DNA of 64,000 nucleotides from Paraburkholderia humisilvae (GTDB lineage Bacteria > Pseudomonadota > Gammaproteobacteria > Burkholderiales > Burkholderiaceae). Shown piece by piece: positions 27,234-36,314 of the stretch. The translations under genes were made by a program, and so were the position numbers. Each line of letters begins with the position of its first letter. Position 1 is the first letter of the stretch. The notes under the pieces were generated by a model. That model did no database searches, was not told the DNA's origin, and saw only the letters and a list, made by a program, of their open reading frames with translations. The stretch is taken from positions 1-64,000 of the forward strand of contig NZ_CADIKH010000022.1 of assembly GCF_902859855.1 (NCBI RefSeq), in the 5' to 3' direction.

Positions 27234-27460
27234 GTTTGAAAGTGATGGCGCTGCGAACGGCGCTCACAGACGATCCCGATTTTACCGCGCGCGGTCCCCT
27301 GTGACCGTGCCAGATCGATCGCCGGGGCACGCTCGTTGCGGTGCGCAACCGGCTAGCCCCGAGAAACCGACGAAATGAGGCAGGCACGGCGACGCGCACC
27401 GCCACCCGAGCCAGACTGGGTGTCGGGGATTGTGGTCAGGCCTCTCGCGTGCGACACAGG

Positions 27461-27485
27461 CGCGCCTTAGGGCGCGTGCTAAAAT
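27461..27485 (+). promoter_or_regulatory. Candidate secA promoter (extended -10) with adjacent palindrome
   Basis: In the 379-base DUF721-secA gap, TGC-TAAAAT (27477-27485) is an extended -10 element. It is directly preceded by the inverted repeat CGCGCC (27461-27466) with GGCGCG (27471-27476). No -35 is evident. A separate TTGACA lies at 27507-27512 without a good -10. No secM or peptidase gene is present in the gap. Confidence 0.45.
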
Positions 27486-27612
27486 CCCCGATTCGAATTC
27501 ATTCCCTTGACAGGCCGCCGAGGCACTTCCGACATCGGGCAAGCGAGGGCACGACCCCGGCCGCGCTTGTCCGTTTTCCCCGCCGACGCCGCGACGCAGA
27601 GACACCGATCCG

Positions 27613-30435
27613 ATGACCACCGGTTTTCTACAAAAGATTTTTGGCAGTCGCAACCAGCGGCTCGTCAAGCAATATCAAAAGACCGTCGTGTCGATCAATG
27701 CGCTCGAGACGCAGATCGAGCAATTGACGGACGATCAATTGCGCGCGAAAACCGACGAATTCCGTCAGCGGGTCGCGGGCGGCGAGTCGCTCGACAAGCT
27801 GCTGCCGGAAGCGTTCGCAGTGTGCCGCGAGGCGAGCAAGCGCGTGCTGAAAATGCGTCACTTCGACGTGCAGCTGATCGGCGGGATGGTGCTGCACTAC
27901 GGCAAAATCGCCGAAATGCGCACCGGCGAAGGCAAGACGCTCGTTGCGACGCTCGCGGCCTATCTGAATGCACTGTCCGGACGCGGCGTGCACGTCGTGA
28001 CCGTGAACGACTATCTGGCGCAGCGCGATGCCGAATGGATGGGGCGTCTCTACAACTTCCTCGGGCTGTCGGTGGGCGTGAACCTGTCGCAGATGGATCA
28101 CGGCCTGAAGCAGGAGGCGTACGCAGCGGACATCACGTACGGCACGAACAACGAGTTCGGCTTCGACTATCTGCGCGACAACATGGTCTACGAGACCGAA
28201 GCGCGCGTGCAGCGGGCGCTCGCCTTCGCGATCGTCGACGAAGTGGACTCGATCCTGATCGACGAGGCGCGCACGCCGCTCATTATTTCGGGCCAGGCGG
28301 AAGATCACACCGAACTCTACGTGCGGATGAACGCGCTGCCGCCGCTGCTCGAGCGGCAGATCGGCGAAGAAAAGGCCGATGGCACCGGCGTCGAGAAGCC
28401 GGGCGACTATACGCTCGACGAGAAAGCGCGCCAGGTGTTCCTCACCGAGTCCGGCCACGAGAAGGCCGAGCGCCTGCTCGCTGAGTGGGGGCTGATCGGT
28501 GAGGGCGAGAGCTTGTATGCGCCGCAGAACATCACGCTGATGCACCACGTCTACGCGTCACTGCGCGCGCATACGCTGTTCCACCGCGACCAGCACTATG
28601 TCGTGCAGAACGGCGAAGTGATCATCGTCGACGAATTCACCGGCCGTCTGATGGCCGGCCGCCGCTGGTCCGACGGCCTGCACCAGGCGGTCGAGGCGAA
28701 GGAGCACGTGAAGATTCAGAGCGAGAACCAGACGCTCGCGTCGATCACGTTCCAGAACTATTTCCGCATGTACGGCAAGCTGTCCGGCATGACCGGTACG
28801 GCCGATACCGAAGCCTACGAATTCAACGAGATCTACGGTCTCGAAACCGTCGTGATTCCGACCAACCGGCCGCCGAAACGGATCGACCGGCAGGATCAGA
28901 TCTACAAGACGGCGCGTGAACGCTACGACGCGGTGATCCGCGATATTCGCGAATGCTTCGAGCGTGGCCAGCCGGTGCTGGTCGGCACGACGTCGATCGA
29001 AAACTCGGAAGTGCTGTCGCATCTGCTGAAGAAGGCCGGCTTGCCGCACGAGGTGCTGAACGCGAAGCAGCACGCGCGGGAGGCGGCCATCGTCGCTGAA
29101 GCGGGACGGCCGCAGCGCATTACGATCGCGACCAACATGGCCGGCCGCGGGACCGATATCGTGCTCGGCGGTAATGCCGAGAAGCAGGCCGCGTTCATCG
29201 ATGCGGACGACGCGATCCCCGTGGACGAAAAGCAGCGCCGCATCGCTCAGTTGCATAACGAATGGCAGGCGCTGCACGATCAGGTGAAGGCGGCCGGCGG
29301 CTTGCACATTATCGGCACCGAGCGTCACGAGTCGCGCCGGATCGACAACCAGCTGCGCGGCCGTGCGGGCCGTCAGGGCGACCCGGGCTCGTCGCGTTTC
29401 TATCTGTCGCTCGAAGACCCGCTGCTGCGCATTTTCGCCGGCGACCGGGTGCGCGCGATCATGGATCGGCTGAAGATGCCCGAGGGCGAGGCGATCGAGG
29501 CCGGCATCGTCACGCGTTCGATTGAATCCGCGCAGCGCAAGGTCGAGGCGCGCAACTTCGATATCCGCAAGCAACTGCTCGAATACGACGACGTCGCGAA
29601 CGACCAGCGCAAAGTGATCTACCAGCAGCGCAACGAGCTGCTCGAAGCGCACGACATCACGGAAACGATCGGCGCGATGCGCCATGGCGTGGTCAGCGAC
29701 GTGGTGCGCCAGTTCGTGCCGGCGGGCAGCATCGAAGAGCAGTGGGACGTGCCTGAGCTCGAAGAATTGCTGCGCAAAGACTGGCAGCTCGATCTGGCGA
29801 TTCAGGAGATGATCAACGAGTCGCAATCGATCGATGCCGACGAGATTCTTGAAGCGGTGACCGCGGCTGCTGATGAAGGGTATGAAGGGAAGGTCACGCA
29901 GGTTGGCCGCGAGTCGTTTAGCGCGTTCGAGCGCTCGATCATGCTGCAGACGCTCGATCGCAGCTGGCGTGAACACCTTGCGGCGCTGGACCACCTGCGC
30001 CAGGGCATTCATCTGCGCGGCTATGCGCAGAAGAATCCGAAGCAGGAATACAAGCGCGAGGCGTTCGAGTTGTTCGCCGCGATGCTCGATGCGGTGAAGC
30101 TCGAAGTCACGCGAATCGTGATGAATGTGCAGATCCAGTCGCCGGAGCAGCTCGAGCAGGCGGCCGAGCAGTACGAAGAGCAGGGCGGCCATCTGGAGAA
30201 CGTCGAGTTTCGCCATGCGGATTATTCGGATTCGAACACGGCAACGGCAGTCGCCGCCGCGCCGGTCGCGGCTGACGCTGCTGCGACGATGATCGGCGAT
30301 GCGATGAGCCATGCGCCGAGAGGCGCCGCCGCCGCACCGCTGGCGAGCGACGGCATACCGAAGGTCGGTCGTAACGACCCGTGCCCGTGCGGCAGTGGCA
30401 AGAAGTACAAACAGTGTCACGGCAAGATCGCGTAA
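27613..30435 (+). CDS. secA: Preprotein translocase ATPase SecA
   Basis: A 940-residue motor that drives preproteins through SecYEG. Walker A MRTGEGKT is at residues 102-109 (same numbering as E. coli), the DEAD-like motif VDEVDSILIDEARTPL, the preprotein cross-linking domain, NMAGRGTDIVLGG, and the GTERHESRRIDNQLRGRAGRQGDPG helicase motif follow. A variable Ala-rich linker precedes the C-terminal zinc tail with CPCGSGKKYKQCHG that binds SecB and phospholipid. No secM lies upstream. Confidence 0.97.
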   Translation: MTTGFLQKIFGSRNQRLVKQYQKTVVSINALETQIEQLTDDQLRAKTDEFRQRVAGGESLDKLLPEAFAVCREASKRVLKMRHFDVQLIGGMVLHYGKIAEMRTGEGKTLVATLAAYLNALSGRGVHVVTVNDYLAQRDAEWMGRLYNFLGLSVGVNLSQMDHGLKQEAYAADITYGTNNEFGFDYLRDNMVYETEARVQRALAFAIVDEVDSILIDEARTPLIISGQAEDHTELYVRMNALPPLLERQIGEEKADGTGVEKPGDYTLDEKARQVFLTESGHEKAERLLAEWGLIGEGESLYAPQNITLMHHVYASLRAHTLFHRDQHYVVQNGEVIIVDEFTGRLMAGRRWSDGLHQAVEAKEHVKIQSENQTLASITFQNYFRMYGKLSGMTGTADTEAYEFNEIYGLETVVIPTNRPPKRIDRQDQIYKTARERYDAVIRDIRECFERGQPVLVGTTSIENSEVLSHLLKKAGLPHEVLNAKQHAREAAIVAEAGRPQRITIATNMAGRGTDIVLGGNAEKQAAFIDADDAIPVDEKQRRIAQLHNEWQALHDQVKAAGGLHIIGTERHESRRIDNQLRGRAGRQGDPGSSRFYLSLEDPLLRIFAGDRVRAIMDRLKMPEGEAIEAGIVTRSIESAQRKVEARNFDIRKQLLEYDDVANDQRKVIYQQRNELLEAHDITETIGAMRHGVVSDVVRQFVPAGSIEEQWDVPELEELLRKDWQLDLAIQEMINESQSIDADEILEAVTAAADEGYEGKVTQVGRESFSAFERSIMLQTLDRSWREHLAALDHLRQGIHLRGYAQKNPKQEYKREAFELFAAMLDAVKLEVTRIVMNVQIQSPEQLEQAAEQYEEQGGHLENVEFRHADYSDSNTATAVAAAPVAADAAATMIGDAMSHAPRGAAAAPLASDGIPKVGRNDPCPCGSGKKYKQCHGKIA

Positions 30436-30455
30436 CGGTTGAAAAACGGTTGAAA

Positions 30456-30478
30456 GCGGCGCGCTCGATGCGCGCCGC
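30456..30478 (+). terminator. GC-rich hairpin after secA
   Basis: Perfect 9-bp stem GCGGCGCGC (30456-30464) with GCGCGCCGC (30470-30478), 5-base loop, 21 bases after the secA stop. The T run is poor (GTCGTTTGC). Confidence 0.55.
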
Positions 30479-30546
30479 GTCGTTTGCATCGCTGCGTTGA
30501 CACGCGCACCCTGAATTTGTGCGATACATTGCAACTACTTTCGTGA

Positions 30547-30608
30547 GCCGCCCGGCGCGATGCCGGACGGCCAGTTATGATTCGATGCCGGCGCCCGCCG
30601 GCATTTTT
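30547..30608 (+). promoter_or_regulatory. Possible attenuator in the argJ leader (hairpin plus intrinsic terminator)
   Basis: A textbook terminator, ATGCCGGC (30585-30592) with GCCGGCAT (30597-30604) and TTTTT (30604-30608), ends 20 bases before the argJ ATG. Upstream, a second hairpin (30547-30571, 9 bp with one mismatch) contains another copy of ATGCCGG (30560-30566) that could pair with the terminator's right arm instead. A perfect -35 TTGACA at 30497-30502 lies further up, with only a weak extended -10 (TGC-GATACA, 30520-30528). Confidence 0.45.
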
Positions 30609-30628
30609 ACCTTCGACAGGTCGCCACC

Positions 30629-31888
30629 ATGGCTGTCAATTTCCCTTCGATTGAACCCGCTCAACTTCATCCGGTACCGGGTGTGACGCTCGGCTGGGCC
30701 GAGGCGAATATCCGCAAGCCGAATCGCAAGGACGTGCTCGTCATTTCCGTTGAAGAAGGAGCGACGGTGGCGGGCGTGTTCACGTCGAACCGTTTTTGCG
30801 CGGCGCCGGTGACCGTGTGCCGGGAACATCTGGAGCGTGTGCGTCATGGCGGGGTGGGCGGCAAGGCCGGCAAGGGCGTCCGGGCGCTGGTCGTCAACAC
30901 CGGCAATGCGAATGCGGGCACCGGCGAGCCGGGCCTCGCGCACGCGCGTGAAACTTGCGACGAGCTTGCACGGCTCACAGGCCTTGCGCCGGAGCAGGTG
31001 TTACCCTTTTCGACCGGCGTGATTCTCGAGCCGCTGCCGATCGACCGCCTGAAGGCGGGCCTGCCTGCCGCGCTCGCGAACCGTGCGGCCGCGCACTGGT
31101 ACGATGCCGCGCAAGCGATCATGACCACCGACACGCTGCCGAAAGCCGCGTCGCGCCAGGTCAGCATCGATGGCCATACGGTCACGCTGACCGGCATCAG
31201 CAAGGGCGCCGGCATGATCAAGCCGAACATGGCGACCATGTTGGGCTTTCTCGCGTTCGACGCCGCGGTTGCGCAGCCGGTGCTCGACGCACTCGTCAAA
31301 CATGTCGCCGACCGCTCGTTCAACTGCATCACGATCGACGGCGATACTTCGACCAACGATTCGTTCATTCTGATCGCTTCGGGCAAGTCGACGTTGCCGG
31401 CGATCACGTCGACCGACTCGGCGGCTTACGCGGCGCTGCGCGACGCGGTCACCGAAGTCGCGCAGACGCTCGCGCAACTGATTGTGCGCGATGGCGAGGG
31501 CGCGACGAAGTTCATGACGGTGCAGGTCGAAGGCGGCACCAACGTCGCCGAGTGCCGGCAGATCGCATACGCAATTGGTCATTCACCGCTCGTGAAGACG
31601 GCCTTCTACGCGTCCGATCCGAATCTTGGCCGCATTCTCGCGGCGGTCGGCTATGCGGGCGTGAACGACCTCGACGTCGGCAAGATCGACCTGTATCTGG
31701 ATGACGTGCTCGTCGCGAAGGCGGGCGGACGCAACCCGGCGTATCGTGAAGAAGACGGCCAGCGCGTGATGAAAAAGAGCGAGATCGCGATCCGCGTGCT
31801 GCTGGGCCGCGGCAACGCGCAAGCGACGATCTGGACCTGCGACCTGTCGCACGATTACGTGAGCATCAACGCCGATTACCGTTCCTGA
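30629..31888 (+). CDS. argJ: Bifunctional ornithine acetyltransferase/N-acetylglutamate synthase
   Basis: A 419-residue enzyme of the acetyl-recycling arginine pathway, transferring the acetyl group from N-acetylornithine to glutamate. It is made as a precursor that cleaves itself between Ala202 and Thr203 in KGAGMIKPNMATML; Thr203 is the nucleophile. IDGDTSTNDSF and RDGEGATKFM are further family motifs. Whether it also uses acetyl-CoA (bifunctional) cannot be told from sequence. A terminator-like hairpin stands just before the gene. Confidence 0.95.
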   Translation: MAVNFPSIEPAQLHPVPGVTLGWAEANIRKPNRKDVLVISVEEGATVAGVFTSNRFCAAPVTVCREHLERVRHGGVGGKAGKGVRALVVNTGNANAGTGEPGLAHARETCDELARLTGLAPEQVLPFSTGVILEPLPIDRLKAGLPAALANRAAAHWYDAAQAIMTTDTLPKAASRQVSIDGHTVTLTGISKGAGMIKPNMATMLGFLAFDAAVAQPVLDALVKHVADRSFNCITIDGDTSTNDSFILIASGKSTLPAITSTDSAAYAALRDAVTEVAQTLAQLIVRDGEGATKFMTVQVEGGTNVAECRQIAYAIGHSPLVKTAFYASDPNLGRILAAVGYAGVNDLDVGKIDLYLDDVLVAKAGGRNPAYREEDGQRVMKKSEIAIRVLLGRGNAQATIWTCDLSHDYVSINADYRS

Positions 31889-31981
31889 TCGGGTGCCGCG
31901 CCGGCGCCGCGGCCCGTTCGGCATGCTACGGACGCCGGCTTTTATTCTTGCCTTGAACCCGATCCGCCTCTCACTTTAGCC

Positions 31982-32851
31982 ATGGACAAACTCGAACAGC
32001 TGTTGACCCGCGCCGAATCCGTGCTGGGCCGTCTTGAAGCGATGTTGCCGCCCGCCGCACCTGACGTCGATTGGGCTGGCGCGGTCGCCTTTCGCTGGCG
32101 CAAGCGCCAGGGGCGCGGTTTTTTGCAGCCGGTGCCGTCGATCTCGGCAATCTCGTTTACCGACTTGCAGAACATCGACCGTCAAAAAGAACTGATCGAG
32201 CAGAACACGCGCCAGTTTGTTCGGAAGCAGCCGGCGAACAACGTACTGCTGACGGGCGCGCGCGGCACTGGCAAGTCTTCGCTGATCAAGGCGTGCCTGA
32301 ACGCATATTCGAAGGACGGCCTGCGGCTGATCGAAGTCGATAAGGACGATCTGCACGATCTCGGCGATATCGTCGACCTGATCTCGGCGAGGCCCGAGCG
32401 GTTTATCGTGTTCTGCGACGATCTGTCGTTCGAAGAAGGTGAATCCGGTTACAAGGCGCTGAAGGTCGCGCTCGACGGGTCGGTGGCCGCGCAGTCCGAC
32501 AATGTGCTGATCTACGCGACGTCGAACCGCCGCCATCTGCTGCCGGAGTACATGAGCGACAACGAGACATACAAGCACACGGCGGACGGTGAGATTCACC
32601 CGGGCGAAGTGGTTGAGGAAAAGATCTCGCTGTCCGAGCGGTTCGGGTTGTGGGTCAGCTTCTATCCGTTCAAGCAGGACGACTACCTTGCGATCGTTGC
32701 GCATTGGCTGCGCCATTTCGGTTGCGACGAGGCGGGGGTCGAAGCCGCGCGCGGCGATGCGCTCGTGTGGGCGCTCGAACGCGGCTCACGTTCCGGACGC
32801 GTCGCGTGGCAGTTCGCGCGCGACTGGTCGGGCCGCCGGGCGCAGGCATGA
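31982..32851 (+). CDS. DUF815 family AAA-type ATPase
   Basis: A 289-residue ATP-binding protein of the DUF815 family, role unknown. Walker A GARGTGKSS is at about residues 92-100 (NNVLLTGARGTGKSSLIKA); Walker B is in RFIVFCDDLSFEEGE, followed by LIYATSNRRHLLPEYM (sensor 1-like) and a DUF815-typical SLSERFGLWVSFYPFKQDDYL. It overlaps the following Nudix gene by ATGA, suggesting co-expression. Probably cytoplasmic. Confidence 0.9.
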   Translation: MDKLEQLLTRAESVLGRLEAMLPPAAPDVDWAGAVAFRWRKRQGRGFLQPVPSISAISFTDLQNIDRQKELIEQNTRQFVRKQPANNVLLTGARGTGKSSLIKACLNAYSKDGLRLIEVDKDDLHDLGDIVDLISARPERFIVFCDDLSFEEGESGYKALKVALDGSVAAQSDNVLIYATSNRRHLLPEYMSDNETYKHTADGEIHPGEVVEEKISLSERFGLWVSFYPFKQDDYLAIVAHWLRHFGCDEAGVEAARGDALVWALERGSRSGRVAWQFARDWSGRRAQA

Positions 32852-33273
32852 ACGGTGCCGCCGACAACCGTACGCCGCCTGCTGCGCGGCCGGTGACCGA
32901 GGTCGCGGTCGGCGTGCTCGTGCAGCCGGACGGACGCTATCTGCTCGCGCAGCGGCCGGCCGGCAAGCCGTACGAAGGTTACTGGGAATTTCCCGGCGGC
33001 AAGCTGGAAGCCGGCGAAACCGTCGAGGCGGCGCTTGCCCGCGAACTGCACGAGGAACTGGGTATCGACGTCAAGGCGAGCCATCGATGGCATACGCTTG
33101 AACACGATTATCCGCACGCGTATGTGCGGCTTTATTTTTGCAAGGTGACCGCGTGGACGGGCGAGCCCCACGGGCGTGAGGGCCAGGCATTCGTCTGGCA
33201 GACGCTGCCCGCCGACGTGACGCCATTGCTTCCTGCGACGATACCCGTGCTCGAGTGGCTGGCGGCGGAGTGA
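32848..33273 (+). CDS. mutT: Nudix hydrolase, MutT-like (8-oxo-dGTP diphosphatase type)
   Basis: A 141-residue Nudix hydrolase. The full Nudix box is present in GGKLEAGETVEAALARELHE with the following ELGI (about residues 49-72). The sequence AQRPAGKPYEGYWEFPGGKLEAGE is typical of MutT, which clears 8-oxo-dGTP from the nucleotide pool. The ATG at 32848 overlaps the stop of the DUF815 gene; the longer upstream frame is a shadow. The symbol is inferred from similarity to MutT. Confidence 0.87.
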   Translation: MNGAADNRTPPAARPVTEVAVGVLVQPDGRYLLAQRPAGKPYEGYWEFPGGKLEAGETVEAALARELHEELGIDVKASHRWHTLEHDYPHAYVRLYFCKVTAWTGEPHGREGQAFVWQTLPADVTPLLPATIPVLEWLAAE

Positions 33274-33401
33274 ACGCGGGCGCCGGCGGTTGAGGTCGGC
33301 GCGTGCCGGCGCTGCGCGGCGTGGTCCATTCGCACCGCAAGCGCGATCGCGCTATGTGAAGAAGGCGAATTTCAGAACGCGAACTTCAGAGCACGCAAAC
33401 A

Positions 33402-33596
33402 TCAGTGATGCGCGTTTTCGCCGGACGTATCGTCGGTCGGCGGCTCTTCATCGTTGCTGCCGATCCGGTACTTCTCGGCGGCCCAGGCGCCGAGATCGAA
33501 CTGTTTGCATCGTTCCGAGCAGAACGGGCGAAAGCGGCTTTCGGGGGTCCAACGGACATCCTTGCCGCAAGTCGGGCATTTGACGACGGTGGTCAT
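33402..33596 (-). CDS. yacG: DNA gyrase inhibitor YacG
   Basis: A 64-residue zinc protein; YacG of E. coli is known to bind GyrB and inhibit gyrase. Four zinc cysteines are at 7, 10, 26 and 30 (VKCPTCGKDVRW and FRPFCSERCKQFDLGAWAAEKY). An acidic tail ends in HH. It is transcribed with zapD and coaE on the - strand (the order coaE-zapD-yacG is common in proteobacteria), and converges with the mutT-like gene. Confidence 0.93.
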   Translation of the reverse strand: MTTVVKCPTCGKDVRWTPESRFRPFCSERCKQFDLGAWAAEKYRIGSNDEEPPTDDTSGENAHH

Positions 33597-33709
33597 TCTG
33601 TCTGTGGCGGTGTCGATCGAAACGTAACGAGCGTCGAATCTGGGGGCGTTCGTTTCAGGTTAAAGCTCGGCTCGAGCCCGCAGCCATCGTTGCCCGTAGA
33701 CGATAACGC

Positions 33710-34465
33710 TCAAAGACTACACAGCGTAAGGTGGAACGGCACGTCGACGTCGACTGCGCGCGGACGCAGATCGCCATCCTGCACCGTAAAACGGACCCAC
33801 AACATGTATTTGTTCGCGCTCGCTTCCGGGATCACGCGCAATTCCGGTGCCACGCGCACCTGCATCAGCTGATAGGTGCGGCCCGACAGCATCTGCTGGT
33901 AGCTGCCCTGCATCGCCATCACCTTCGATGCCTGACCCGACTCGCGCGCAAGACGCAGCACGATCGCGGCTGCGTCGCGCAACGGCAGCAACGGCATCAC
34001 CCACTTTGCGATATCCTGGCGGCGCTGATCCGGATGCATCTGCTGCCATGCGTAGTACGAAGGAAGATCGAACTTGCAGGTGCCGCCTGGAATGATCGCG
34101 CGGCTGCGGATACTGGACAGCCATTCATTGTCGGACAGATGCTGGCCCGTCTTGCCTTGCATTTGCGCGAGGCCGGCCAGCGTTTGCTCGATTTCCCCGA
34201 GCACGGCCTCGAGCGCATTCTGTTCGATGCCCGGATTGCCGCGGAATGGAGCGAGCGTTTGACGCTGCCGCTCGAGCTCCTTCATCAGATCAGACTTCAG
34301 ATCCGCGCGGCCCGCGACCTCGGCGATCTCGAACAGCGTGGTGAGCGCGACGTGATGTTCCCTCGGGTCTTCCTGAGTCAAAAAGAACGTAAAGCGCTCG
34401 AATAGGTCTTCGAGGCGCAAAAGCGTCCTGATTCGCTCGTTGAAGGGATACTCGTAAAGAATCAA
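33710..34465 (-). CDS. zapD: Cell division protein ZapD
   Basis: A 251-residue cytoplasmic Z-ring associated protein that cross-links FtsZ filaments by binding the FtsZ C-terminal peptide. The N-terminal helical part (MILYEYPFNERIRTLLRLEDLFERF) and the C-terminal beta part (RTYQLMQVRVAPELRVIPEASANKYMLWVRF) match the family. It lies between coaE and yacG; its target FtsZ is encoded 9 kb upstream in the same window. Confidence 0.95.
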   Translation of the reverse strand: MILYEYPFNERIRTLLRLEDLFERFTFFLTQEDPREHHVALTTLFEIAEVAGRADLKSDLMKELERQRQTLAPFRGNPGIEQNALEAVLGEIEQTLAGLAQMQGKTGQHLSDNEWLSSIRSRAIIPGGTCKFDLPSYYAWQQMHPDQRRQDIAKWVMPLLPLRDAAAIVLRLARESGQASKVMAMQGSYQQMLSGRTYQLMQVRVAPELRVIPEASANKYMLWVRFTVQDGDLRPRAVDVDVPFHLTLCSL

Positions 34466-34601
34466 GCGGGCTCGCCTCGCGCGTGGTCGGTGACGGAATT
34501 GCAGGACATTCTAATGCCGTGACTCTACGCTAGCAATGAAACACTGGTTCCGTCCAGTTCGCAATTTTTTCGCTTTCGTTACTGCATGATCGCTGCGCAC
34601 T

Positions 34602-34624
34602 GCCCGATTTTTGCGCAATCGGGC
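34602..34624. other. Hairpin between coaE and zapD
   Basis: Perfect stem GCCCGATT (34602-34609) with AATCGGGC (34617-34624), 7-base loop, in the 229-base gap. There is no T run on either strand, so the role is open. Confidence 0.4.
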
Positions 34625-34694
34625 TTGGGGTTCGGGCTTTCAGGGCGACGCGGGTGACCACCTACGAAGCCGCATTCGGCCCTGCGGACAACGC

Positions 34695-35297
34695 CTAATG
34701 ACCGGCACATGACGCGTACAGGCGATGCAATTCGTCGACGCGCGCGTCAAGCGCCGCGAGCGGCAGCTTGTCGTTGACGATCACGTCGTCGGCGGCCGCG
34801 AGACGCGCATCGCGCGTGGCCTGGCGGGCGATGATGGCGAGCACCTGCTCGCGCGTAAAAGCATTGCGGCTCATCACACGGGCGATCTGCGCCTCAATGC
34901 TGCAATCGATCACCAGCACGCGATCCACGCGCGTCTTCCAGCTTCCCGACTCGACCAGCAGCGGTACGACCACGACGACGTAAGGGCCGACCGCCTGCTG
35001 ACGCTCACGTTCAGTCTCCGCGCGGATCAGCGGGTGAGTGATCGCTTCAAGGCGCCGCCGCGCATTGTCGTCGCTAAAGACGAGCGCGCGCATGCGCGCG
35101 CGATCGAGCGAGCCATTCGGCGCGACGAACGATGCGCCGAACTCGCTCGCGATGGCCGGCATCGCGAGGCCGTGCGGCGCGGTGATGCGATGCGCGATCG
35201 CATCGGTGTCGACGATCGGCACGCCGCGCGCGGCGAAGCGCTCCGCGACGAACGACTTGCCGCTGCCGATGCCACCCGTCAACCCGACTGCAAACAT
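34695..35297 (-). CDS. coaE: Dephospho-CoA kinase
   Basis: A 200-residue P-loop kinase for the last step of coenzyme A synthesis. The Walker A loop GLTGGIGSGKS is at residues 5-15, DTDAIAH gives the acid residue, and VVVVPLLVESG and RDARLAAADDVIVN follow. Its start is three bases from the stop of the prepilin peptidase gene, so the four - strand genes pilB-pilC-pilD-coaE look like one transcript. Confidence 0.95.
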   Translation of the reverse strand: MFAVGLTGGIGSGKSFVAERFAARGVPIVDTDAIAHRITAPHGLAMPAIASEFGASFVAPNGSLDRARMRALVFSDDNARRRLEAITHPLIRAETERERQQAVGPYVVVVVPLLVESGSWKTRVDRVLVIDCSIEAQIARVMSRNAFTREQVLAIIARQATRDARLAAADDVIVNDKLPLAALDARVDELHRLYASCAGH

Positions 35298-35300
35298 GCG

Positions 35301-36287
35301 TCAGCCCCCCAGCGCCACGTAGAACGGCGTACCGGCGAACAGCGTGAGCGCGCCGCCTGCCGCGAGAAACGGGCCGAATGGCAGGGGTTCTTCGAAGCGC
35401 ATCCGTCCACGCCACGTTGCGACGAGACCGACCACCGCACCCGCGACCGCGGCGATCAGAATGATCTGCGGCAGCGCGGCCCAACCGAGCCAGGCGCCAA
35501 GCGCGGCGAGCAGCTTGAAGTCGCCATAGCCCATGCCTTCGACGCCGCGGATCAGCTTGAACACCCAGTGTACGCACCATAGCGCGAGATAGCCGCCCAC
35601 CGCGCCGAGCACCGCGTCGTGCAAGCTCGCAAACAGGCCGCCGAAGTTCAGGATCAGGCCGGCCCACAGCAAAGGCAGCGTTAGCGAATCGGGCAGCAGA
35701 TGCGTGTCGATGTCGATCGCGCTCATCGCGAGTAGTGTCGCGCACAGCCCGAATGCCGCGAGAGCGGCGCCGCTCGGGCCGAACAGAACGAGTGACGCGA
35801 CCGCGCAGCCGGCACCCGCGATTTCGATCAGCGGGTAGCGCAGGCTGACACGCGTTTTGCACTGCGAGCAGCGGCCGCGCAGCAGCAGATAGCTGAACAC
35901 GGGCAGATTTTCCCAGGCGCGCAGCACGTGGCCGCAATGCGGGCATGCGCTGCGCGGCTGCCACAGGTTGTAGCGGGGCGGCAGTCCGTCGTCCTCGAAA
36001 TGCTGGCCGGTGGCGTCGGCGACTTCGGCACGCCACGCACGTTCGAGCATAACCGGCAGCCGATGGACGACGACATTCAGAAAACTGCCGATCACGAGGC
36101 CGAACACAACCGCGAAGACGATCTGCGCTGCGGGCGGCAGCGTGCTGAACGCGGTGCCGATGCCTGACGCGAGGTCGCCCAGATAGGCAAACCCCGACGC
36201 GAAAGGCGACGTCGAAGACAAGCCCATAGGTGATGAAAGCGGCATGTTGTAGAGGTGGTCTGACACAGTGATGGACGCGGGCGGCAT
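35301..36287 (-). CDS. pilD: Prepilin leader peptidase/N-methyltransferase (A24 family)
   Basis: A 328-residue polytopic aspartic peptidase that cleaves and N-methylates type IV prepilins or pseudopilins. The N-terminal cytoplasmic zinc motif has two CxxC pairs (ACPHCGH and RCSQCKT), and the catalytic aspartates are in AIDIDTHLLPD and GMGYGDFKLL (GxGD-type). About seven or eight membrane segments follow. The first 35 residues are weakly conserved; an internal ATG (MPLSSPMGL or MGLSS) may be the start. Confidence 0.92.
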   Translation of the reverse strand: MPPASITVSDHLYNMPLSSPMGLSSTSPFASGFAYLGDLASGIGTAFSTLPPAAQIVFAVVFGLVIGSFLNVVVHRLPVMLERAWRAEVADATGQHFEDDGLPPRYNLWQPRSACPHCGHVLRAWENLPVFSYLLLRGRCSQCKTRVSLRYPLIEIAGAGCAVASLVLFGPSGAALAAFGLCATLLAMSAIDIDTHLLPDSLTLPLLWAGLILNFGGLFASLHDAVLGAVGGYLALWCVHWVFKLIRGVEGMGYGDFKLLAALGAWLGWAALPQIILIAAVAGAVVGLVATWRGRMRFEEPLPFGPFLAAGGALTLFAGTPFYVALGG

Positions 36288-36314
36288 GGCGAATGTCCGG
36301 ATTCGGCTGCGATG

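Noticed and set aside
28558..30534. A 658-codon - strand open frame opposite secA
   Set aside because: Antisense shadow; no motif and no promoter or ribosome site.
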